Below, in pieces: positions 1 to 8,964 of a DNA stretch of 64,000 nt. The notes beneath the pieces are model-generated. The model saw only the letters and a program-made list of their open reading frames with translations, was not told the DNA's origin and ran no database searches. Source of the DNA: Pseudomonas orientalis (GTDB lineage Bacteria; Pseudomonadota; Gammaproteobacteria; Pseudomonadales; Pseudomonadaceae); the NCBI RefSeq assembly GCF_001439815.1, contig NZ_JYLM01000003.1, forward strand, positions 124,001 to 188,000, given 5' to 3'. Position numbers and translations under genes: made by a program. Each line of letters starts with the position of its first letter. The stretch's first letter is position 1.

Positions 1-45
1 TTCACGCGCATCGATCCGGTCGTTGAGGCATCAGTGGAGTACTGA
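1..45 (+). CDS. 3' end of an unidentified gene (partial)
   Basis: An open frame enters from the left edge and stops at TGA 43-45; the last visible residues are FTRIDPVVEASVEY. Only 14 codons are visible, so this could be chance, and I cannot name a family. The following 177 bases to the GH17 gene show no other coding potential. Confidence 0.3.
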   Translation, partial: FTRIDPVVEASVEY

Positions 46-255
46 CAGTTTTATCATCAACCTGCGTAGGCCTTTGCCCTGCTCTGTCAGCGACCTTGGT
101 TGAGCAAGAAACGACATCACATCGCCAGCAGGACGCTTTGTAGGACTTATCGAGAAAATCCCGCCCGAACTTTGCATGTCAAAATTATGCGGCCCCACTG
201 AAGCGCGACAATTACGGGTAAGATGCGCGCCTTTGCTCCCCCAGATAAGCCGACC

Positions 256-1809
256 ATGCCTGCGACTGCCCGCTTCCCTGCCCTGCCCTATTTTTTCGCC
301 CTGAGCCTTGGCTTGCTCGCCCTCGTCGGCTACTGGTACGGCCTCGGCCGGCCCGTGGTGCTGCCGGATGTGGCAAGCGCCAGCCACAAGCTGCAATGTG
401 CGTCCTATACGCCCTTCGACAAGGACCAGTCGCCGTTCGACCAACCGTTCAAGCTGCGTCCCGAGCGCATGGATGCCGACCTGGCCCTGCTGGCCACACG
501 TTTTGAATGCATTCGCACCTATTCCATGACCGGCCTGGAAGCGTTGCCGCAGATGGCGCGCAAGCATGGGCTGAAGGTAATGGCCGGGGCCTGGGTGAGC
601 AGCGACCCGGTGGCGACTCAAAAGGAAATCGACGAGTTGATCGCGGCAGCCAATGCCAACCCGGACGTGGTGACCTCGGTCATCGTCGGCAACGAAGCGC
701 TGTTGCGCAAGGAGGTCACCGCCAAGCAACTGGTGACGCTGATCCAGACCGTCAAACGCCAGATCAAGCAGCCGGTCACCTACGCCGATGTGTGGGAGTT
801 CTGGCTGCAGCACCCGGAAATCGCCCCGGCGGTGGACTTTCTGACCATCCACCTGCTGCCGTACTGGGAAGATGAGCCGTCCGGCATCGACCAGGCGCTC
901 AAGCACGTAGGCGATGTCCGCCAGACCTTCGGCCACAAGTTCGCGCCCAAGGACATTCTGATTGGCGAAACCGGCTGGCCCAGTGAAGGACGCCAGCGCG
1001 AGACCGCCGTGCCGAGCCGGGTCAATGAAGCCAGGTTCATGCGCGGCTTTGTCGCCATGGCCGAAGCCAATGGCTGGCGCTACAACCTGATTGAAGCCTT
1101 TGACCAGCCGTGGAAGCGCGCCAGTGAAGGTGCGGTGGGCGGTTACTGGGGCCTGTTCGATGCCGATCGCCAGGACAAGGGCATCCTCGCCGGGCCGGTG
1201 ACCAATGTGCCGTACTGGCCGCTGTGGCTGGGCGTCGGCGGGATGATTCTGTTGGGGACATTGGTGCTCGGTGGGCGGGTTCGGACAGTTCGTGCGGCCA
1301 TTGCCCTGCCTTTACTGGGCGCGGTCGCCGCATGTTCCATCGGCACCTGGGCTGAACTGACCCGCGTTACCGCGCGCTTTGCTGATGAATGGGTATGGGC
1401 CGGCTTGCTGGTGATATTGAACCTGCTGGTACTGGCCCACGCCGCCCTGGCGCTCGGCGTGCGTGATGGGTGGCGTGAGCGAGCGTTCAACTGGCTGGAA
1501 CAGCGCGCCGGGTGGTGGGTGGCAATCGCCGGGTTTGCTGGCGCTGTGATGATGCTGGCGCTGGTGTTTGACCCGCGTTATCGCAGCTTTCCAAGCGCGG
1601 CGCTGGTGCTGCCGGCCCTGGTGTACCTGGTGCGCCCGGTGAACGGGCCGCGTCGGGAGATTGCGCTGCTGACCTTTATCATCGGTGCCGGCATTGCGCC
1701 GCAATTGTACCGTGAAGGTGTGCTGAATCAGCAGGCCTGGGGTTGGGCGGTGGTCAGCCTGCTTATGGTTGTGGCTTTGTGGCGTTGCTTGCGGGTGCGC
1801 AAGGCTTGA
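256..1809 (+). CDS. GH17-type beta-glucan enzyme with C-terminal membrane domain
   Basis: About 517 residues. After a short N-terminal membrane anchor comes a glycoside hydrolase family 17 domain (roughly residues 45-310). It carries VGNEALL, whose Glu is the likely acid/base, and GETGWPSEG, whose Glu is the likely nucleophile. From about residue 320 to the end there is a run of hydrophobic segments, about 7-8 membrane helices. Such proteins in Pseudomonas are annotated as beta-(1-3)/(1-6)-glucan synthase-related transglycosylases acting on periplasmic glucans; that role is inferred. I chose ATG 256 over ATG 223 because the homologous-looking protein begins MPATARFP. A REPIN follows directly. 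Confidence 0.8.
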   Translation: MPATARFPALPYFFALSLGLLALVGYWYGLGRPVVLPDVASASHKLQCASYTPFDKDQSPFDQPFKLRPERMDADLALLATRFECIRTYSMTGLEALPQMARKHGLKVMAGAWVSSDPVATQKEIDELIAAANANPDVVTSVIVGNEALLRKEVTAKQLVTLIQTVKRQIKQPVTYADVWEFWLQHPEIAPAVDFLTIHLLPYWEDEPSGIDQALKHVGDVRQTFGHKFAPKDILIGETGWPSEGRQRETAVPSRVNEARFMRGFVAMAEANGWRYNLIEAFDQPWKRASEGAVGGYWGLFDADRQDKGILAGPVTNVPYWPLWLGVGGMILLGTLVLGGRVRTVRAAIALPLLGAVAACSIGTWAELTRVTARFADEWVWAGLLVILNLLVLAHAALALGVRDGWRERAFNWLEQRAGWWVAIAGFAGAVMMLALVFDPRYRSFPSAALVLPALVYLVRPVNGPRREIALLTFIIGAGIAPQLYREGVLNQQAWGWAVVSLLMVVALWRCLRVRKA

Positions 1810-1815
1810 CACCGC

Positions 1816-1882
1816 CATCGGGGGCAAGCCCCCTCCCACATTTGGAATGCGTTCCCCTGTGGGAGGGGGCTTGCCCCCGATA
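1816..1882. repeat. REPIN, GGGGGCTTGCCCCC family
   Basis: Two inverted copies of the ATCGGGGGCAAGCCCCCTCC core flank a short spacer, between two genes that converge on it. It forms one long hairpin and may also act as a transcript barrier. Confidence 0.9.
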
Positions 1883-1889
1883 GGCCCTG

Positions 1890-2258
1890 TCAGACGGCGC
1901 GAGGCTTCCTGACCAAACGCAGCCCCGCAATCACCACCGCAAACACCGCAAACGTGGTGTTGTACAGCGCCAACGCCGGCAACCCGAACACCAACCCCAA
2001 CACCGCCAAGCCCCACCCCGCACGCCCAGGCACAAAAAAACCCAGCACCGACGTGATCAACGCCGCCCAACCCAGCACCTTGAAGTGAATCATCAACCCA
2101 AGGTTCGAACGCACCTGGCATTCCCAGCGGCTGGCCTCGTCAGCACAAATGCCGACCCACTGCCCATCCTCCATGAAGCCATACCGCGCGGCATAACTGG
2201 CCGCCAACCATAATGGCAGGGCGATAAGCAGCAGGATCAATGGCAAACGACGGGACAT
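1890..2258 (-). CDS. Small inner-membrane protein, unknown function
   Basis: 122 residues. There is an N-terminal hydrophobic segment (about 5-22), a polar loop with two cysteines (ICADEASRWECQ) that could be periplasmic, and two more hydrophobic segments (about 57-75 and 82-112). It ends in a basic RLVRKP tail. I do not recognise a family. It is transcribed convergently with the GH17 gene and divergently from the hydrolase at 2494. The next 235 bases hold the divergent promoters and no convincing gene. Confidence 0.65.
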   Translation of the reverse strand: MSRRLPLILLLIALPLWLAASYAARYGFMEDGQWVGICADEASRWECQVRSNLGLMIHFKVLGWAALITSVLGFFVPGRAGWGLAVLGLVFGLPALALYNTTFAVFAVVIAGLRLVRKPRAV

Positions 2259-2493
2259 AAGGCACTCCGATAGGCAAAAACGGCGCTCAGCTTAATCCCA
2301 CAGCGGCCGTTAGCAAGGTGTCTGCGCAGATATCTGTTCATCAATGCGTGGCAAAGTGTATCTTCTGCCAGCTATCACCCCGATTTCGACGCTTTTTTCC
2401 GAATTTTCGTGCCGAGGGCTGGCACTTCGGTGGCAACGCGGTGGTCATAGCCTGCGAATTTCATTCAGCACCTTTCCTCTTAGGGATTAAGTC

Positions 2494-3792
2494 ATGCTCC
2501 GTTCCTTGCGCTGTGCTGCCTTGCTGGGCAGCCTTTTTTTGAGTGCGTCAGCACTGGCCGTCGATATCGACCAGGCCAGCTATGGCTACCCTTTGACGAA
2601 CCCGTTCGAAGCGACCATCGCCACCACTCCGCCCGATCTTCGGCCCACCCTGCCGACTGACGACGAGATCAATCAATCCGATTACACCCTGAACATGCGC
2701 CCCGAGCGCGAGTTCAGCCTGCCCGACAACTTCTGGGCGGTGAAGAAGCTCACCTACCGCATCGCCAAGCAGGACCGCGCCGCGCCGCTGATCTTTCTGA
2801 TCGCCGGCACCGGTGCGCGCTTCGACAGCAGCATCAACGAATACCTGAAGAAACTGTATTACCAAGCCGGCTACCACGTGGTGCAGTTGTCATCGCCGAC
2901 CAGCTTCGACTTCATCAGCGCCGCTTCACGCTTCGCCACCCCGGGCATCACCCAGGAAGACGCGGAAGACATGTACCGCGTGATGCAGGCCGTGCGTGCG
3001 CAGAACGCTTCGTTGCCAGTGACCGATTTCTACCTCACCGGCTACAGCCTGGGCGCCCTGGATGCAGCCTTTGTCAGCAAGCTCGACGAAACCCGTCGCA
3101 GCTTCAACTTCAAGAAAGTGCTGTTGCTCAACCCACCGGTCAACCTCTACACCTCGATCACCAACCTCGACAAGCTGGTCCAGACCGAGGTCAAGGGCAT
3201 CAACAACACCACCACCTTTTATGAACTGGTGCTGAGCAAGCTGACCCGCTACTTCCAGCAAAAGGGCTACATTGACCTCAATGACGCCCTGCTCTACGAC
3301 TTCCAGCAGTCCAAGCAGCACCTGACCAACGAACAGATGGCCATGCTGATCGGCACCTCGTTCCGCTTCTCGGCCGCCGACATCGCCTTTACCTCGGACC
3401 TGATCAACCGCCGCGGCCTGATTATCCCGCCGAAGTACCCGATCACCGAAGGCACCAGCCTCACGCCGTTCCTCAAGCGTGCCCTGCAATGCGACTTCGA
3501 CTGCTACCTCACCGAACAGGTGATCCCGATGTGGCGCGCCCGTTCCGACGGCGGCAGTCTGCTCCAACTGGTGGACCAGGTGAGCCTGTATGCGCTCAAG
3601 GACTACCTGCATGCCAGCCCGAAGATCGCCGTGATGCACAACGCCGACGACGTGATCCTTGGCCCGGGCGACCTGGGTTTCCTGCGTAAAACCTTCGGCG
3701 ATCGCTTGACCGTCTACCCGCTGGGCGGCCACTGCGGCAACCTCAATTACCGCGTCAACGCCGACGCCATGCTGGAGTTCTTCCGTGGCTAA
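2494..3792 (+). CDS. Exported alpha/beta-hydrolase-like protein
   Basis: 432 residues with a signal peptide (about 1-22, cut likely after ASALA). The fold signs are LIFLIAGTGAR near 100-109, a nucleophile elbow GYSLG at 183-187 (Ser185), HNADDVILGPGDLG near 380-395 with an acid candidate, and GGHCGN with the candidate His near 412. This fits a serine hydrolase acting in the periplasm; its substrate is unknown. The stop overlaps the start of the MlaA-like gene by 8 bases, so the two are probably translated together. That suggests a role in envelope lipid handling (inference). Relatives are sometimes annotated as serine/threonine kinases, but no kinase motif is visible. Confidence 0.75.
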   Translation: MLRSLRCAALLGSLFLSASALAVDIDQASYGYPLTNPFEATIATTPPDLRPTLPTDDEINQSDYTLNMRPEREFSLPDNFWAVKKLTYRIAKQDRAAPLIFLIAGTGARFDSSINEYLKKLYYQAGYHVVQLSSPTSFDFISAASRFATPGITQEDAEDMYRVMQAVRAQNASLPVTDFYLTGYSLGALDAAFVSKLDETRRSFNFKKVLLLNPPVNLYTSITNLDKLVQTEVKGINNTTTFYELVLSKLTRYFQQKGYIDLNDALLYDFQQSKQHLTNEQMAMLIGTSFRFSAADIAFTSDLINRRGLIIPPKYPITEGTSLTPFLKRALQCDFDCYLTEQVIPMWRARSDGGSLLQLVDQVSLYALKDYLHASPKIAVMHNADDVILGPGDLGFLRKTFGDRLTVYPLGGHCGNLNYRVNADAMLEFFRG

Positions 3793-4573
3793 ATATCTTC
3801 TGCTGCTTGCCGCACTGATGTGCGCAGGCGTGGCCAATGCCGACAACAGCAAGGCCCACGAACCGGTCAAGGTCGACGCCGACGGTTTCAAGGAACCGTT
3901 GACCAAACTCAAATTCAACGCAGGTCTCGACCAGCGTGAATTCGAGCGTTCGTCGCTGACCGCGCTCAACGTCTATGACCCGCTGGAGTCGTGGAACCGC
4001 CGCGTGTATCACTTCAACTATCGCTTCGACCAGTGGGTGTTCCTGCCGGTGGTGGACGGTTACCGCTATGTCACCCCAAGCTTCCTGCGCACCGGCGTGA
4101 GCAATTTCTTCAACAACCTGGGCGACGTGCCCAACCTGTTGAACAGCCTGCTGCAACTCAAGGGCCATCGTTCCCTGGAGACCACCGGACGCCTGCTGGT
4201 CAACACCACTATCGGCATCGCCGGTCTGTGGGACCCGGCCACCGCCATGGGCCTGCCGCGCCAGAGCGAAGACTTCGGTCAGACCCTGGGCTTCTACGGC
4301 GTGCCGGGCGGCGCCTATGTGGTGCTGCCGATCTTCGGCCCATCGAACCTGCGCGATACCACCGGGTTGCTGGTGGACTACACCGCCGAGTCGCAGATCA
4401 ACTTCCTCAACGTCTCCGAAGTCAGCTCCAACCACCCGGAAATCTGGGCCCTGCGGGCCGTGGACAAGCGCTACCAGACCAGCTTCCGTTATGGTCAGAT
4501 GAACTCGCCGTTCGAGTATGAGAAGGTGCGGTATATCTACACCGAATCGCGCAAGTTGCAGATTGCCGAGTAA
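3785..4573 (+). CDS. mlaA: MlaA/VacJ-family outer-membrane phospholipid protein
   Basis: 262 residues. The core carries the family signature DPLESWNRRVYHFNYRFDQW and the segment PSFLRTGVSNFFNNLGDVPN, followed by LGFYGVPGGAYVVLPIFGPS, as in MlaA proteins that remove misplaced phospholipid from the outer membrane. The N-terminus is a signal peptide, but the only cysteine (LLAALMCAG) lacks a good lipobox and a signal peptidase I site (VANA-D) is more likely, so this copy may not be lipidated. Whether it is the genome's main mlaA or a paralog paired with the upstream hydrolase cannot be told here. Confidence 0.85.
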   Translation: MAKYLLLLAALMCAGVANADNSKAHEPVKVDADGFKEPLTKLKFNAGLDQREFERSSLTALNVYDPLESWNRRVYHFNYRFDQWVFLPVVDGYRYVTPSFLRTGVSNFFNNLGDVPNLLNSLLQLKGHRSLETTGRLLVNTTIGIAGLWDPATAMGLPRQSEDFGQTLGFYGVPGGAYVVLPIFGPSNLRDTTGLLVDYTAESQINFLNVSEVSSNHPEIWALRAVDKRYQTSFRYGQMNSPFEYEKVRYIYTESRKLQIAE

Positions 4574-4601
4574 ACAGCGACCACAAAAAGACGCCATACC
4601 A

Positions 4602-4632
4602 GATCATTCCCACGCGGAGCGAGGGAACGATC
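4602..4632. repeat. Short palindromic repeat (CATTCCCACGCGGAGCG type)
   Basis: An imperfect palindrome GATCATTCCCACGC...GAGGGAACGATC lies just after the mlaA stop. It matches one half of the larger element at 20156-20272, so it is a dispersed extragenic repeat of a third family. Confidence 0.75.
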
Positions 4633-4645
4633 ATCTCTTGACCAC

Positions 4646-4677
4646 AAAAAAGGCCATTCAATCGAATGGCCTTTTTT
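4646..4677. terminator. Bidirectional intrinsic terminator
   Basis: The arms AGGCCATTC and GAATGGCCT pair around AATC, with A-runs on one side and T-runs on the other. It lies between the convergent mlaA-like and DUF808 genes and can stop both. Confidence 0.9.
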
Positions 4678-4689
4678 ATGCCTGCTCAA

Positions 4690-5604
4690 TCATGCACGCA
4701 ACGCTTTCCAGCCCTTGCCGATCACACTGACCACTGCCAACACGACAGCCCCTGCAACTATCCCCGCCACCGCATTCAACAACGTCGGCATCAACCACGC
4801 CAGCGCGCCGCTGTTCTGGCTCACGGTTTCGATCCAGTGATGCACCACCGGCACGCCATGGGTAAGAATCCCGCCGCCGACCATGAACATCGCCGCCGTA
4901 CCGATCACCGACAGGCTTTTCATCATGTAAGGCGCGGCACTCAGGATGGCGCCGCCGATACTGCGCGCCACTTGCCCCGGCTTCTGTGTCAGCCACAACC
5001 CCAAGTCATCGAGCTTGACGATACCCGCCACCAGTCCATAAACACCTGCAGTCATGACAATGGCGATGCCCGACAGCACGATCACCTGTTGCGTCAACGC
5101 CGCATCGGCCACGATACCGAGGGTGATCGCGATGATTTCGGCCGAAAGAATGAAGTCGGTGCGGATCGCGCCTTTGATCTTGTCCTTTTCGAAGGCCACC
5201 AGGTCAGTCGCCGGGTCGGCCACCGCTTCGGTCAACTGCGCGTGCTCGGCCTGGTCTTGCGCCTTGCTGTGCAGAAACTTGTGGGCGAGTTTTTCGAACC
5301 CTTCGAAACACAGGTAGGCGCCGCCCAGCATCAACAGCGGCGTCACCGCCCACGGGGCAAAGGCGCTGATCAACAATGCGGTCGGCACCAGAATCAACTT
5401 GTTGACGAACGAGCCCTTGGCCACCGCCCACACCACGGGAATTTCCCGCTCGGCGCGCACGCCGGAGACTTGCTGGGCATTAAGCGCCAGGTCATCGCCG
5501 AGCACACCCGAGGTCTTCTTCGCCGCCATTTTTGTCATCAGTGCAACGTCATCGAGTACTGCGGCGATATCGTCGAGCAAAACCAACAAGCTGCTTCCTG
5601 CCAT
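4690..5604 (-). CDS. DUF808-family (YedI-like) membrane protein
   Basis: 304 residues from [21 protein letters not shown], the usual start of this family; the longer frame to 5670 adds an unlikely leader. The family signs are [22 protein letters not shown] near the N-terminus, [16 protein letters not shown] in the middle, and hydrophobic stretches over the last 170 residues, with a HGVPVVHHW motif. It is a predicted multi-pass inner-membrane protein whose function is not established. It is convergent with mlaA, and it is divergent from the TetR gene across about 135 bases. Confidence 0.85.
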   Translation of the reverse strand: MAGSSLLVLLDDIAAVLDDVALMTKMAAKKTSGVLGDDLALNAQQVSGVRAEREIPVVWAVAKGSFVNKLILVPTALLISAFAPWAVTPLLMLGGAYLCFEGFEKLAHKFLHSKAQDQAEHAQLTEAVADPATDLVAFEKDKIKGAIRTDFILSAEIIAITLGIVADAALTQQVIVLSGIAIVMTAGVYGLVAGIVKLDDLGLWLTQKPGQVARSIGGAILSAAPYMMKSLSVIGTAAMFMVGGGILTHGVPVVHHWIETVSQNSGALAWLMPTLLNAVAGIVAGAVVLAVVSVIGKGWKALRA

Positions 5605-5739
5605 GAATCGGGTATCCGTCAAGTAAGAGATCAAGCGAGCATAGCGCGGCGCACGGCTGAGCGGGCACATTGTTGAGGCGCGCAGATGGCCGGTGCTACC
5701 ATGCGCAACCGCCTGTCATGGCAAGGAAATCTCTGGTTT

Positions 5740-6345
5740 ATGAGCAGCATTCGCGAGCGCAACAAAGAAAAGATCCTGCGGGCGGCGAGCGAGGAGTTTG
5801 CCGACAAGGGCTTCGCCGCGACCAAAACCAGCGACATCGCCGCCAAGGCCGGGCTGCCCAAGCCCAACGTCTACTATTACTTCAAGTCCAAGGACAACCT
5901 CTACCGCGAGGTGCTCGAGAGCATTATCGAGCCGATCCTGGCCGCTTCCACGCCCTTCAACCCCGAGGGCGACCCCAAGGAAGTGCTGAGCAACTATATC
6001 CGCTCGAAAATCCGCATCTCCCGCGACCTGCCGTTTGCCTCCAAGGTGTTCGCCAGCGAAATCATGCACGGCGCGCCGCATCTCAGTGCCGAGCAGGTCG
6101 AACAGCTCAACGCCCAGGCCAGGCACAATATCAACTGCATCCAGGACTGGGTGGAGCGCGGCCTGATTGCGAATATCGAGCCTAATCACCTGATGTTCAG
6201 TATCTGGGCCGCCACGCAAACCTATGCGGATTTCGACTGGCAGATCTCGGCGGTGACCGGCAAGGCGAAACTGGATGAAGCCGACTATGAAGCGGCGGCG
6301 CAGACGATTATTCGGTTGGTGCTCAAGGGGTGTGAGCCGGACTGA
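5740..6345 (+). CDS. TetR/AcrR-family regulator, RutR-like
   Basis: 201 residues from MSSIRERNKEKIL. The N-terminal helix-turn-helix (about 10-55) contains GFAATKTSDIAAKAGLPKPNVYYYFKSKDNLY. The C-terminal half has SRDLPFASKVFASEIMHGAP and FSIWAATQTYADFDWQ, as in the RutR/YcdC ligand domain. RutR senses uracil or thymine and controls pyrimidine and purine nitrogen use. The location next to glyoxylate/urea genes fits a nitrogen-catabolism regulator, but the ligand and targets are inferred. A REPIN follows. Confidence 0.85.
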   Translation: MSSIRERNKEKILRAASEEFADKGFAATKTSDIAAKAGLPKPNVYYYFKSKDNLYREVLESIIEPILAASTPFNPEGDPKEVLSNYIRSKIRISRDLPFASKVFASEIMHGAPHLSAEQVEQLNAQARHNINCIQDWVERGLIANIEPNHLMFSIWAATQTYADFDWQISAVTGKAKLDEADYEAAAQTIIRLVLKGCEPD

Positions 6346-6364
6346 TAGACCGCAGGGCCTGTGC

Positions 6365-6457
6365 CAATCGGGGGCAAGCCCCCTCCCACACTTGATTGGG
6401 TTCACATATTTTCATGTGTGAATACATTCGAATGTGGGAGGGGGCTTGCCCCCGATG
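6365..6457. repeat. REPIN, GGGGGCTTGCCCCC family
   Basis: Inverted copies of the 25-base core flank a 40-base spacer, between the convergent TetR and GlcG-like genes. Confidence 0.9.
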
Positions 6458-6480
6458 CGGTCTTAAGGATCACCCAGGAA

Positions 6481-6921
6481 TCAGGCTGACACCCCGGCAT
6501 CCGCCAACAACCCCACCCCCTCGATCGCCGTGATCGCGCACTGCTCGTCAATATCCGACGTATCCCCGCTGATCCCGACCGCCCCCAGCACCACGCCGTC
6601 CTGATTTCGAATCAACACCCCACCCGGCGCCGGCACCACGCTGCCCTGCCCCAGGCTGTTCAGCGCTGCGATAAACGCCGGACGTTGCTGCGCGTCCAGC
6701 GCCAGCAAACGTGAACCCTTGCCCAAGGCAATCGCGCCCCAGGCCTTGCCGATGGCGATCTGCGGGCGCAGCAGGCTCGCGCCGTCTTCGCGTTGCAGGG
6801 CGATCAGGTGCCCGCCGCTGTCGAGCACCGCGATGGTCAGCGGCGCGGCGGCAACGGTGCGGCCCGCAGCGAGGGCCTGGCTGGCCAGTTGGGTGGCAAT
6901 CTTCAAGGTTAAAGCGCTCAT
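6481..6921 (-). CDS. GlcG/HbpS-family protein
   Basis: 146 residues. The family signs are an IAVLDSGGHLIALQREDGA motif, RPQIAIGKAWGAIALGKGSR, and the glycine-rich VPAPGGVLIRNQDGVVLGAVGISG. GlcG-like proteins sit in glycolate/glyoxylate operons and belong to a heme-binding-like fold; their exact role is not known. It is divergent from gcl across 257 bases that contain two copies of a likely operator, so it is probably co-regulated with glyoxylate use. Confidence 0.85.
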   Translation of the reverse strand: MSALTLKIATQLASQALAAGRTVAAAPLTIAVLDSGGHLIALQREDGASLLRPQIAIGKAWGAIALGKGSRLLALDAQQRPAFIAALNSLGQGSVVPAPGGVLIRNQDGVVLGAVGISGDTSDIDEQCAITAIEGVGLLADAGVSA

Positions 6922-7013
6922 GGTGCCGTCCTTCTTTTGTTATTGGGAATACGCTGGAGCGTCTGTTTGATCAGATGCCGGATCGAACAAATAGAACACA
7001 ATGATATTTGTTT

Positions 7014-7023
7014 TTGTATACAA
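7014..7023. promoter_or_regulatory. Candidate GntR/FadR-type operator, copy 1
   Basis: TTGTATACAA, a perfect 10-base palindrome in the glcG-like/gcl divergent region. The same ten bases recur at 7142-7151. FadR-subfamily GntR regulators bind related GT-N-AC palindromes. The binding protein is not in the window. Confidence 0.5.
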
Positions 7024-7141
7024 TATTTCCAAACAAAGCTTCCATACGTCGAAAAAAGTGATTAAGACGAACGCAAAGCTCAGTTTATGAAATGCATTGA
7101 CCTAGGCCGCTCGCCGTGAATACACTTTGCGCAGACACCAC

Positions 7142-7151
7142 TTGTATACAA
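7142..7151. promoter_or_regulatory. Candidate GntR/FadR-type operator, copy 2
   Basis: A second TTGTATACAA palindrome, 128 bases from the first and 27 bases before the gcl start. This is a position suited to repression of gcl. Confidence 0.5.
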
Positions 7152-7178
7152 TTACAAAACGCAAGAGGCACCAAAATC

Positions 7179-8954
7179 ATGAGCAAAATGAGAGCAATCG
7201 AAGCCGCCGTCCTGGTGATGCGCCGTGAAGGGGCGGACACCGCCTTCGGTATCCCGGGCGCCGCAATCAACCCGTTGTATTCGGCCTTGCAGAAGGTGGG
7301 TGGCATCGATCACGTCCTTGCTCGCCACGTTGAAGGCGCCTCACATATGGCCGAGGGCTACACCCGCACCAAGGCCGGCAACATCGGCGTGTGCATCGGC
7401 ACCTCGGGTCCGGCGGGTACCGACATGGTCACCGGCCTGTACAGCGCCTCGGCCGACTCGATCCCGATCCTGTGCATTACCGGCCAAGCGCCCCGCGCAC
7501 GGATGCACAAGGAAGACTTCCAGGCCGTGGACATCACCAGCATCGTCAAGCCGGTGACCAAGTGGGCCACCACCGTACTCGAACCGGGCCAGGTGCCCTA
7601 CGCGTTCCAGAAGGCTTTCTATGAAATGCGTTCCGGTCGCCCAGGCCCGGTGCTGATCGACTTGCCGTTCGACGTACAAATGGCCGAGATCGAATTCGAC
7701 ATCGACGCCTACCAACCGCTGCCCCTGGCCAAGCCATTGGCCACCCGCATCCAGGTGGAGAAAGCCCTGGCAATGCTGGACCAGGCTGAACGCCCCTTGC
7801 TGGTAAGCGGAGGTGGCGTGATCAACGCCGACGCCAGCGAGTTGCTGGTGGAATTTGCCGAGCTGACCGGTATCCCGGTGATCCCGACCCTGATGGGCTG
7901 GGGCACCATCCCCGACGACCACCCGCTGATGGTGGGCATGGTCGGCCTGCAGACTTCTCACCGTTATGGCAACGCAACGATGCTCAAGTCCGACGTGGTA
8001 CTGGGTATCGGCAACCGCTGGGCCAACCGTCACACCGGCTCGGTGGAGGTCTACACCGAAGGCCGCAAGTTCATCCACGTCGACATCGAGCCGACGCAGA
8101 TCGGCCGCGTGTTCACGCCGGACCTGGGCATCGTGTCCGACGCCGGTTCCGCGCTGACGATGTTCATTGAAGTGGCCCGCGAGTGGAAAGCCGCCGGCAA
8201 GCTCAAGGACCGCAGCGCCTGGCTGCACGACTGTCAGCAGCGCAAGGCCACCCTGCATCGCAAGACCCACTTCGACAACGTGCCGGTCAAGCCGCAACGG
8301 GTATACGAAGAGATGAACCAGGTGTTCGGCAAAGACACCTGCTACGTCAGCACCATCGGCCTGTCGCAGATTGCCGGCGCGCAGTTCCTCCACGTCTATA
8401 AACCCCGCCACTGGATCAACTGCGGCCAGGCCGGCCCCCTGGGCTGGACCATTCCGGCGGCGCTCGGTGTGGTCAAGGCCGACCCGAGCCGCAAAGTCGT
8501 GGCGTTGTCCGGCGACTACGACTTCCAGTTCATGATCGAAGAACTGGCCGTCGGCGCGCAGTTCAAACTGCCGTATATCCACGTGGTGGTGAACAATTCC
8601 TACCTGGGTCTGATCCGCCAGGCGCAACGCGGCTTTGAAATGGACTACTGCGTGCAGCTGTCTTTCGACAACCTCAACGCCCCGGAACTCAACGGTTATG
8701 GCGTCGACCACGTTGCGGTCGCCGAAGGCCTGGGTTGCAAGGCGCTGCGCGTGTTCGAGCCGAGCCAGATCCAGCCGGCGCTGCGCCGCGCCCAGGAAAT
8801 GCTCGAAGAATTCAAGGTGCCGGTGATCGTTGAGATTATTCTGGAACGGGTGACCAATATTTCCATGGGCACCGAGATCAACGCCGTCAACGAATTCGAA
8901 GACCTGGCCCTGGTCGGCAACGACGCACCGACCGCCATTTCCCTGCTCGATTAA
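7179..8954 (+). CDS. gcl: Glyoxylate carboligase (tartronate-semialdehyde synthase)
   Basis: 591 residues, matching the usual length of about 593. This thiamine-diphosphate enzyme joins two glyoxylates into tartronate semialdehyde and CO2. In the N-terminal domain the catalytic Glu of other ThDP enzymes is replaced by valine ([12 protein letters not shown], Val51), the hallmark of Gcl. The C-terminal ThDP site shows [15 protein letters not shown] followed by [10 protein letters not shown]. The start [10 protein letters not shown] has AAGAGGCACC upstream. It is the first gene of the gcl-hyi-glxR-ttuD-pyk cluster; hyi follows after 10 bases. Confidence 0.97.
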   Translation: MSKMRAIEAAVLVMRREGADTAFGIPGAAINPLYSALQKVGGIDHVLARHVEGASHMAEGYTRTKAGNIGVCIGTSGPAGTDMVTGLYSASADSIPILCITGQAPRARMHKEDFQAVDITSIVKPVTKWATTVLEPGQVPYAFQKAFYEMRSGRPGPVLIDLPFDVQMAEIEFDIDAYQPLPLAKPLATRIQVEKALAMLDQAERPLLVSGGGVINADASELLVEFAELTGIPVIPTLMGWGTIPDDHPLMVGMVGLQTSHRYGNATMLKSDVVLGIGNRWANRHTGSVEVYTEGRKFIHVDIEPTQIGRVFTPDLGIVSDAGSALTMFIEVAREWKAAGKLKDRSAWLHDCQQRKATLHRKTHFDNVPVKPQRVYEEMNQVFGKDTCYVSTIGLSQIAGAQFLHVYKPRHWINCGQAGPLGWTIPAALGVVKADPSRKVVALSGDYDFQFMIEELAVGAQFKLPYIHVVVNNSYLGLIRQAQRGFEMDYCVQLSFDNLNAPELNGYGVDHVAVAEGLGCKALRVFEPSQIQPALRRAQEMLEEFKVPVIVEIILERVTNISMGTEINAVNEFEDLALVGNDAPTAISLLD

Positions 8955-8964
8955 GGAGAACCCT

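Noticed and set aside
2318..2542. Small plus-strand open frame in the promoter region before the hydrolase gene
   Set aside because: Cysteine- and phenylalanine-rich, no ribosome site, overlaps the start of the hydrolase gene in another frame.
2494..3792. Serine/threonine protein kinase annotation sometimes used for this family
   Set aside because: No kinase glycine loop, HRD or DFG motif; a GYSLG nucleophile elbow and signal peptide point to a hydrolase.
4666..5676. Plus-strand open frame opposite the DUF808 gene
   Set aside because: Extremely His/Arg/Gln-rich shadow frame with no domain; the minus-strand gene matches a family.
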